Under the pieces are notes generated by a model, which saw only the letters and a list, made by a program, of their open reading frames with translations, searched no databases and had not been told where the DNA came from. This document shows positions 37,942-43,842 of a stretch of DNA of 43,842 nucleotides, one piece after another; the stretch's first letter is position 1; every line of letters starts with the position of its first letter. Both the position numbers and the translations under genes were made by a program. The stretch comes from Bacillota bacterium (lineage in GTDB: Bacteria; Bacillota; Clostridia; Oscillospirales; Oscillospiraceae): contig JAETQY010000020.1 of the NCBI GenBank assembly GCA_021770445.1, positions 1-43,842 on the forward strand. The letters are read 5' to 3'.

Positions 37942-38667
37942 ATGAAGACATGCTTTGTGGTTTCTCCTATCGGGGAAGAAGGAACTGATATTCGTAAGCG
38001 CGCCGATCAAGTGTATAAATATATAATTGATCCTGTTTGCCAGAAATGTGAATTTCATGCTGTTCGAGTAGATCAGATAAACCAAGTAGACTCTATTACG
38101 CAAACAATTCTTGATATGCTTATGAAATCAGATTTAGTTATTGCTGATATCACTGGACATAACCCGAATGCATTTTATGAAATGGGGTTCAGAGCATGTA
38201 CTGGTAAACCGATGATTCACCTAAAAGGAAAAGGTGAATCTATTCCTTTTGACATTTCGAATATTCGGGCCTTTGACTATGAACTTACCGATCTTGATTC
38301 AGTAGAAGAAGTAAAGAACAGATTGGAACAAACGATTAAATCATTTAACATTATTGAATCTGCTGATAATATAACCGGAGATCAATCAGATTACCAGGAA
38401 CAGAATGAAACATCTGTTGAAGATACTGTCCAGATACTTCCGATTCTGTATGCTATCCAAGATCAAATTGGGCAGTTAAAGGAAGAAATACATAATAAAG
38501 ATACAGAAACTATTCAAGCTATTGTGAAAGCGTCTCAACCGACAATGCCAGTGGAAGATGCTAGTACTGCGGTGATGAAGGCCTTACTACCTGAGCTCCT
38601 AAAAAATCCTAGCTCTATGAAAGCGTTAATGGAAATTGGTGAAATGGCTCAGAAGAACAAAAAATAA
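37942..38667 (+). CDS. Nucleoside 2-deoxyribosyltransferase/TIR-like Rossmannoid protein inside the RM operon
   Basis: 241 residues from ATG 37942, 18 bases after hsdS, with GGAGAAGG upstream. The N-terminal domain (about 1-130) begins CFVVSPIGEEGTDIRKRADQ, contains VIADITGHNPNAFYEMG (66-82) with E80 in the position of the catalytic Glu of nucleoside 2-deoxyribosyltransferases and related NADases, and ends PFDISNIRAFDYE. The C-terminal part (about 140-241) is helical and polar, with a probable coiled coil (QDQIGQLKEEIHN). The domain belongs to the NDT/TIR-like Rossmannoid group used as effectors in several defence systems. Its base composition matches hsdS, not hsdM or hsdR. It could cleave a nucleotide or NAD+ when restriction is triggered; this is inference. 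Confidence in the family is moderate. Confidence 0.78.
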   Translation: MKTCFVVSPIGEEGTDIRKRADQVYKYIIDPVCQKCEFHAVRVDQINQVDSITQTILDMLMKSDLVIADITGHNPNAFYEMGFRACTGKPMIHLKGKGESIPFDISNIRAFDYELTDLDSVEEVKNRLEQTIKSFNIIESADNITGDQSDYQEQNETSVEDTVQILPILYAIQDQIGQLKEEIHNKDTETIQAIVKASQPTMPVEDASTAVMKALLPELLKNPSSMKALMEIGEMAQKNKK

Positions 38668-38688
38668 CTTCTTTATGAAGGTGACACC

Positions 38689-41600
38689 ATGACCAACTTC
38701 GACCGTTTCCTCCCTGACCCCCAATTCACCTCTTTTGCGGAGGCGGCGGTGGCGGCGGAGGAAATCCTGCAAATCGACCTGACCGCCTGCATATTGAACT
38801 GCCGGCGGGCGATGGAGTGCGGGGTCAAGTGGATGTACTCGGTGGACGGCGCGCTGGTCAAGCCGTGGCAGGACACCCTGGCCGACCTGATGAACACGGA
38901 GGAGTTCCGGGACATCGTGGGGGAGGACCTGTGGCGGAGGATGGACCACATCCGCCGCATGGGCAACGCCGCCGCCCATGGGGGCAAGGCGCTGACCCGG
39001 GCCCAGGCGGAGCTGTGTCTGGAGAACCTGTACATATTCCTGGATTTCGTGGCCTACTGCTACGGGACCGACTATCAGGAGGGGCAGTTTGACCGCTCTC
39101 TGCTGAAGGAGCAGCCCGCCGCCCCGGCGCCGGCGCCCGTCCCAGACGTGGACCTGGAGGCCCTCATGGCGGAGAACCAGGCCCTGAGGGCGGAGCTCAC
39201 CGCCCGGCGGGAGGAGCAGAAGCAGACTTACGTCCCCAAGCCCCTGGACCTCACCGAGTACGACACCCGCAAGCTGTACATCGACGCCATGCTCCTGGAC
39301 GCCGGCTGGACCCAGGGGCAGGACTGGCTGGACGAGGTGGAGCTGCGCGGGATGCCCAACAAATCGGGGGTGGGCTACGCCGACTATGTGCTCTATGGCG
39401 GCGACGGCCGGCCCCTGGCGGTGATTGAGGCCAAGCGCACCTGTGCGGACCCGTCCAAGGGCCGTCAGCAAGCCAAGCTGTACGCCGACCTGCTGGAGCA
39501 GAAGTATGGCCGCCGCCCGGTGATCTTCCTCACCAACGGCTTTGATACCCGGATCGACGACGGCGCATATCCGGAGCGGAAGGTAGCCGCTTTTTACTCC
39601 AGGCGGGACCTGGAGAAGCTGTTCAACCTGCGCTCCATGCGGACAAGCCTGAAAAATGTGGTGGTGGACAGGAATATTGCGGGCCGCTACTATCAGGAGA
39701 GCGCCATCAAGGCGGTCTGCGAGGCATTTCAGAGAAACCGTCGAAAGGCCCTGCTGGTCATGGCCACCGGTTCCGGCAAAACCCGGACCGTGATCGCCCT
39801 GGTGGATGTGCTGCTCCGAAACGGCTGGGTGAAAAATATTCTCTTCCTGGCCGACCGCAATTCCCTGGTCACCCAGGCCAAGCGGAATTTTGTGAATCTG
39901 CTGCCCAGCCTGTCGGTGACCAACCTCTGCGAGGAGAAGGACAATACCGCCGCCCGGTGTGTGTTCTCTACTTATCAGACCATGATGAATTGTATTGATA
40001 CAGTTCAGGACGAGGAGGGGAAGCTGTTCACCGTGGGCCACTTCGACCTGGTCATCTGCGACGAGGCCCACCGCTCCATCTACAACAAATATCGGGATAT
40101 TTTCACCTATTTTGACGCCCCACTAGTGGGCCTCACCGCCACACCAAAGGACGAGATCGACAAAAACACCTACGACGTTTTTGAGCTGCAAAGCGGCGTG
40201 CCCACTTACGGTTACGAGCTCAGCCAGGCGGTGGCAGACAGCTTTCTGGTGGACTATCTCTCCGTGGAAACCCGGCTGAAGTTTTTAGAAGAAGGTATCG
40301 CCTATGACGAGTTGTCGGCCGAGGACAGGGAAGCGTACGAAAATACCTTTGTGGATGAGAACGGAGAGCTTCCCGAGAGGATTAGCTCTTCCGCCCTCAA
40401 CGAGTGGGTGTTCAACGAGGACACCATTCGGGAGGTTCTGCATATCCTGATGGCTAACGGTTTGCGTGTCGACTACGGTGAGAAGTTGGGCAAGACCATC
40501 ATTTTTGCCAAGAACCACCGCCATGCAGAGAAGATTCGGGAGGTGTTTGACCAGGAGTATCCCCATCTTCCGGGCTATGCCAAGGTCATTGACAACTACA
40601 TGACCTATGCCCAGAGCGCCATCGACGAGTTCTCCGATCCGCAGAAGCTGCCTCAGATCGCCATTTCGGTGGATATGCTGGACACCGGCATTGATGTGCC
40701 GGAGGTACTGAATCTGGTATTTTTCAAAAAGGTCATGAGTAAGGCTAAGTTCTGGCAGATGATTGGGCGGGGCACCCGGCTGTGTCCGGGGCTGCTGGAC
40801 GGACGGGATAAAGAGAAGTTCTATATTTTCGACCTGTGCGGAAACTTCGAGTTTTTCCGCATGAGTCAGGGCAAAGAGACGGCTGCCGCCAGTCAAATGC
40901 CCCTCCAGAGTGCCGTTTTCTATTTAAAAGCCCAAATTGTCTACAAGCTTCAGGACCTTGCTTACCAGACGGAAGAGCTGATCCCTTTCCGGGCGCGGCT
41001 GGTGGAAGAAATGTTGATGAAAGTGAAGGAGCTGAACCGGGAGAATTTCGCCGTGCGACAGCATATGCGATATGTGGAGAAGTTTAGTTCGGCGGGGCAT
41101 TACGCGGCCCTCAGCTATGAGGACACCCTCTTCCTGCGGGATGAGGTGGCACCGCTGCTCCAGCCGGACGGAGATGAGGCCAGCGCCGTTCGGTTCGACG
41201 CCCTGATGTACGGCATTGAGCTGGCCTATCTGGTGGGAAAGACCTATACTCGGGCCCGGAATGAACTGATCAAAAAAGTGAGCAGCATTGCAGGAGTCGC
41301 CAATGTCCCGGAAATCGGGGCTCAATCGGAGTTGATCGAGAAAATCTTGCACACCGGATACCTGGACACCGCCGGGATCAACGAGTTTGAACACATCCGG
41401 GAATGCCTGCGGGGACTGATGAAGTACCTTCCCCGTGACGGTCGGGTGTACACTACCGATTTTACTGACGATATCCTGTCGGTGGAGTGGAAAGAAGCAG
41501 AACTGGAAAATGACGATCTGAAAAATTACAAGGCTAAAGCGGAGTTCTACATCCGCCAGCACCAGGACGAGGCGGCCATCGCGAAACTGAAAGGCAATGT

Positions 41601-41982
41601 CCCGCTGACATTGGAGGATGTAGCTGCGCTGGAGCGTATCCTCTGGAGTGAGGTTGGGTCCCAAGAGGACTACGAGGCGGAGTTGGGAGCCAAACCTCTG
41701 GGAGAGTTTGTCCGGGAGATCGTGGGACTGGATATGAGAGCGGCGAAAGAGGCCTTTTCGAATTATCTCAACAACGCCAACCTGGACAGCCGTCAGATCT
41801 ACTTTGTGAACCAGATCGTGGAATATATTGTGCGCAACGGCATAATGAAAGATCTGTCTGTCCTTCAGGAACCTCCCTTTACCGACCAAGGCAGCGTGGT
41901 GGAGATATTCACGGATCTTTCTCTCTGGCTTGGAATCAAATCGGTAATTGAACAGATCAACAAAAATGCGGCAGCGGTGTGA
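38689..41982 (+). CDS. hsdR: Type I restriction endonuclease subunit
   Basis: 1,097 residues from ATG 38689 with a GAAGGTG site. Order: a DUF4145-like helical N-terminus (about 1-125, AECGVKW-type AMECGVKWMY and MGNAAAHGG), a Pro/Ala linker and coiled coil (about 143-180), a PD-(D/E)XK nuclease domain (D232, E247 and K249 in AVIEAKR), SF2 helicase domains with Walker A ATGSGKT (359-365) and DEAH (458-461), ISVDMLDTGIDVPEV and MIGRGTRLCPG (motif VI), and a C-terminal HsdM-binding region. It translocates DNA and cleaves unmethylated sites. GC-rich, in contrast to the two genes before it. Confidence 0.95.
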   Translation: MTNFDRFLPDPQFTSFAEAAVAAEEILQIDLTACILNCRRAMECGVKWMYSVDGALVKPWQDTLADLMNTEEFRDIVGEDLWRRMDHIRRMGNAAAHGGKALTRAQAELCLENLYIFLDFVAYCYGTDYQEGQFDRSLLKEQPAAPAPAPVPDVDLEALMAENQALRAELTARREEQKQTYVPKPLDLTEYDTRKLYIDAMLLDAGWTQGQDWLDEVELRGMPNKSGVGYADYVLYGGDGRPLAVIEAKRTCADPSKGRQQAKLYADLLEQKYGRRPVIFLTNGFDTRIDDGAYPERKVAAFYSRRDLEKLFNLRSMRTSLKNVVVDRNIAGRYYQESAIKAVCEAFQRNRRKALLVMATGSGKTRTVIALVDVLLRNGWVKNILFLADRNSLVTQAKRNFVNLLPSLSVTNLCEEKDNTAARCVFSTYQTMMNCIDTVQDEEGKLFTVGHFDLVICDEAHRSIYNKYRDIFTYFDAPLVGLTATPKDEIDKNTYDVFELQSGVPTYGYELSQAVADSFLVDYLSVETRLKFLEEGIAYDELSAEDREAYENTFVDENGELPERISSSALNEWVFNEDTIREVLHILMANGLRVDYGEKLGKTIIFAKNHRHAEKIREVFDQEYPHLPGYAKVIDNYMTYAQSAIDEFSDPQKLPQIAISVDMLDTGIDVPEVLNLVFFKKVMSKAKFWQMIGRGTRLCPGLLDGRDKEKFYIFDLCGNFEFFRMSQGKETAAASQMPLQSAVFYLKAQIVYKLQDLAYQTEELIPFRARLVEEMLMKVKELNRENFAVRQHMRYVEKFSSAGHYAALSYEDTLFLRDEVAPLLQPDGDEASAVRFDALMYGIELAYLVGKTYTRARNELIKKVSSIAGVANVPEIGAQSELIEKILHTGYLDTAGINEFEHIRECLRGLMKYLPRDGRVYTTDFTDDILSVEWKEAELENDDLKNYKAKAEFYIRQHQDEAAIAKLKGNVPLTLEDVAALERILWSEVGSQEDYEAELGAKPLGEFVREIVGLDMRAAKEAFSNYLNNANLDSRQIYFVNQIVEYIVRNGIMKDLSVLQEPPFTDQGSVVEIFTDLSLWLGIKSVIEQINKNAAAV

Positions 41983-42000
41983 AAATACCGTCGCCGCATT
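41965..42000 (+). terminator. Hairpin over the hsdR stop codon, possible terminator
   Basis: A 14-pair stem with one mismatch and one G-T (41965-41978 with 41987-42000), without a clear T-run. It may end the operon weakly. Confidence 0.4.
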
Positions 42001-42063
42001 GAATTACTTGATTTGCTTTCTGTGATTTTCAGCGCGTCCTCTGGCATGAAAAGGAGCGGTACG

Positions 42064-43731
42064 ATGGAACACAACGGATGGGATAGGTATTATCCTCGCC
42101 CTCAATTACGGCGGAACAGCTTTTTTCCCCTGAACCATGGCTGGACTCTGAACGGAAGACCGATTGAAGTCCCATGGCCGCCCCAGGCTCCGCTGTCGCG
42201 GTGGGAAGGGGCAGTGGGGGATGAACTGCGGTATCAGACAAACGTTACCCTCCCTGAAAAATTTTTGCCCGACGGCTTTCGGGCGCTGCTCCACTTCGGA
42301 GCGGTGGACCAAGTGACAGAGGTCTTTGTCAACGGAACAAGCGTGATCCGCCATGAGGGGGGCTACCTACCTTTTTCCGAGGATATCACCGATGTGCTGC
42401 GTGCCGGTGAAAACTGCCTGGAGGTGGCGGCGGTGGACACCCTGTCCCACGACTACCCCTATGGCAAACAGCACAGGCGGCCCCACGGAATGTGGTACAC
42501 ACCGGTCTCCGGCATTTGGCAGCCAGTGTGGCTGGAGGCGGTTCCGGCCCGGGATCGGATCAGGGCTGTGCGCTTCACGCCGGACCTGACCGGCGTTTCA
42601 GTTTCGGTAGAGGCTGACGGGGCTGAGTACCGCCTGACGGTTCCCCTGGAAGACGGAACCGAACTCACCGCGGCCGGGACAGGGGACCCGGTCCGGCTGG
42701 AGCTTCCGGAGCCGCACCTCTGGACTCCCGACGACCCATACCTGTACACAATGAAGATTGCAACCTCCACAGATCAGGTGGAGAGCTATTTTGCCCTGCG
42801 CACAGTCTCCACCAAAGAGCAGGGCGGCCACACGCGGCTGTATCTCAACGGGGAACCCGTTTTTCTTCACGGCGTTCTGGATCAGGGATATTTCCACGAC
42901 GGGCTGTTCCTGCCCAAAGGGCCGGAGGAGTATGAGCGGGATGTGCTGCGGATGAAAGAGCTGGGTTTTAACACCCTGCGCAAGCACATCAAGGTAGAGC
43001 CGGAGGCGTTCTACTACGCCTGTGACCGGCTTGGGATGCTGGTGGTACAGGACATGGTGAACTCAGGTGCGTATCACTATATTCGGGACACGGTGATCCC
43101 CAATTTTGTGAGCAAAAAACGCGGCGACCTGGGCAGGGGCGGGAGTGAAAAGCGCAGGACATTTTTTGAGCGCCACTGTCTGGATACGGTCGCGCATCTG
43201 CAAAACCATCCGTGCATTGTGGGCTGGACTATTTTTAACGAGGGCTGGGGGCAGTACGACTCCGACCGAATTTACCGCTTGCTCAAGGAGACAGACCGCT
43301 CCCGGTTTTTCATAAGCGCCTCGGGCTGGTTTGCCCAGCGGGAGAGCGACGTACAAAGTGAGCACATATACTTCAAGAGCCGTGTGCTGGAGGGGGACCG
43401 GCCGGGACAGTTCTTGCTTCTCAGCGAGTGCGGAGGGTTTTCCCGCCGGGTGGAGGGGCATGTCGCTCGGGAGCGGAAAAACTATGGGTACGGCGCGCGG
43501 GCGCGCTCGGAGGAGGAGCTGTCCGACCGGATTCGGGCGATGTACGAGGATATGGTGCTGCCCTCCATTCCCAACGGCCTGTGCGGATGTATTTACACGC
43601 AACTCAGCGATGTGGAGGGTGAGACCAACGGGCTGTATACCTATGATCGGGCGGTGCGGAAGGTATCGGCGGGAGTCATAAAGAATCTTGCGGAGCGGGT
43701 CATGGGAGCGCTCTTGGGATTGACCCCTTAA
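42064..43731 (+). CDS. Glycoside hydrolase family 2 enzyme
   Basis: 555 residues from ATG 42064, with AAAAGGAG seven bases upstream. Order: a jelly-roll sugar-binding domain (about 20-160, VTEVFVNGTSVIRHEGGYLPF), an immunoglobulin-like domain (about 165-250), and a TIM barrel (about 255-555) with HGVLDQGYF, TIFNEGWGQ (acid/base E393) and LLSECGGF (likely nucleophile E455). Length is short for LacZ and closer to the small β-galactosidase/β-glucuronidase group; the substrate is not decided. No signal peptide, so it acts in the cytoplasm. The stop overlaps a convergent gene by three bases. Confidence 0.92.
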   Translation: MEHNGWDRYYPRPQLRRNSFFPLNHGWTLNGRPIEVPWPPQAPLSRWEGAVGDELRYQTNVTLPEKFLPDGFRALLHFGAVDQVTEVFVNGTSVIRHEGGYLPFSEDITDVLRAGENCLEVAAVDTLSHDYPYGKQHRRPHGMWYTPVSGIWQPVWLEAVPARDRIRAVRFTPDLTGVSVSVEADGAEYRLTVPLEDGTELTAAGTGDPVRLELPEPHLWTPDDPYLYTMKIATSTDQVESYFALRTVSTKEQGGHTRLYLNGEPVFLHGVLDQGYFHDGLFLPKGPEEYERDVLRMKELGFNTLRKHIKVEPEAFYYACDRLGMLVVQDMVNSGAYHYIRDTVIPNFVSKKRGDLGRGGSEKRRTFFERHCLDTVAHLQNHPCIVGWTIFNEGWGQYDSDRIYRLLKETDRSRFFISASGWFAQRESDVQSEHIYFKSRVLEGDRPGQFLLLSECGGFSRRVEGHVARERKNYGYGARARSEEELSDRIRAMYEDMVLPSIPNGLCGCIYTQLSDVEGETNGLYTYDRAVRKVSAGVIKNLAERVMGALLGLTP

Positions 43732-43841
43732 TAGCCTGCCAAATGTACTTTCAGTTCTTTTAAGGTTATGGTTCCTCTTAGAGCAGTATCCTTCAGCTCC
43801 TGTATCTCCGCCACCTGACGGTTCCAGTCGTCCGGAGATAG
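43728..43841 (-). CDS. 3' end of an unidentified minus-strand gene
   Basis: Reading the minus strand from the right edge gives 37 codons (DDWNRQVAEIQELKDTALRGTITLKELKVHLAGY) to a TAA at 43730-43728. The sequence is helical and charged. It overlaps the GH2 stop, so the genes are convergent. The family is not recognised from so short a piece, and the frame could be chance. Confidence 0.45.
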   Translation of the reverse strand, partial: LSPDDWNRQVAEIQELKDTALRGTITLKELKVHLAGY

Positions 43842-43842
43842 C

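Noticed and set aside
1..43842. CRISPR arrays, tRNA or rRNA genes, transposases, integrases
   Set aside because: No regularly spaced repeat series, no cloverleaf or rRNA core sequence, and no recombinase or transposase motif was seen on either strand.

Overview
The window looks like a chromosomal segment of a GC-rich, anaerobic, spore-forming Clostridia member, most likely Oscillospirales (Flavonifractor/Lawsonibacter/Oscillibacter-like). Supporting this are a pyruvate:ferredoxin oxidoreductase, an NfnAB-type transhydrogenase, acetate kinase, a SleB-type wall hydrolase, a CotJC spore-coat catalase remnant, strong GGAGG ribosome sites, and a purine operon of the clostridial type that splits PurH into a formyltransferase and a PurO-type cyclohydrolase. 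The taxonomic placement is inference.

Layout. 1-1001: 3' end of the PFOR gene and a terminator. 9131-1052 (minus strand): a promoter, a leader with a terminator-like hairpin, then purE-purC-purF*-purM-purN-purO-purH'-orf74-purD. The PurF* protein has lost every recognisable glutaminase catalytic residue. 9201-10957: a glycosyltransferase and a PAP2 phosphatase gene read divergently from promoters that share one -10 box; a class IV aminotransferase follows. 11874-15095: TAXI-TRAP uptake system with a structured leader. 15186-19105: rmlA, L-asparaginase and a membrane-anchored 5'-nucleotidase. 19175-21401: nfnA-nfnB. 21452-23734 (minus): DUF3810 zincin-like protein and tmcAL, divergent from ackA (23923-25116). 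25256-25966: an AT-rich EcsC-family gene in GC-rich surroundings, then DUF951 and a radical SAM protein.

27395-33745 is a surface and regulation region: SleB-type hydrolase, a small two-TM pilin-like protein, a STAS protein facing a degenerate RsbW-like protein, an orphan OmpR-type regulator, a proline-rich surface protein, and a membrane PP2C phosphatase with its RsbW-like partner. The surface protein and the phosphatase meet head to head near 32,085, and both lack their 5' ends, so this is a rearrangement or an assembly join.

34,300-42,000 looks like an acquired defence island whose left edge cuts cotJC. It holds a Phd/RelE-type toxin-antitoxin pair with an inverted-repeat operator, then a Type I restriction system ordered hsdM-hsdS-X-hsdR. 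Gene X encodes a nucleoside 2-deoxyribosyltransferase/TIR-like Rossmannoid protein. hsdS and X are AT-rich while hsdM and hsdR are GC-rich, which suggests a swapped specificity-plus-effector cassette. This four-gene locus is my best candidate for a little-described system. A GH2 glycosidase and the 3' end of an unidentified minus-strand gene close the window.

No tRNA, rRNA, CRISPR array or transposase was recognised.
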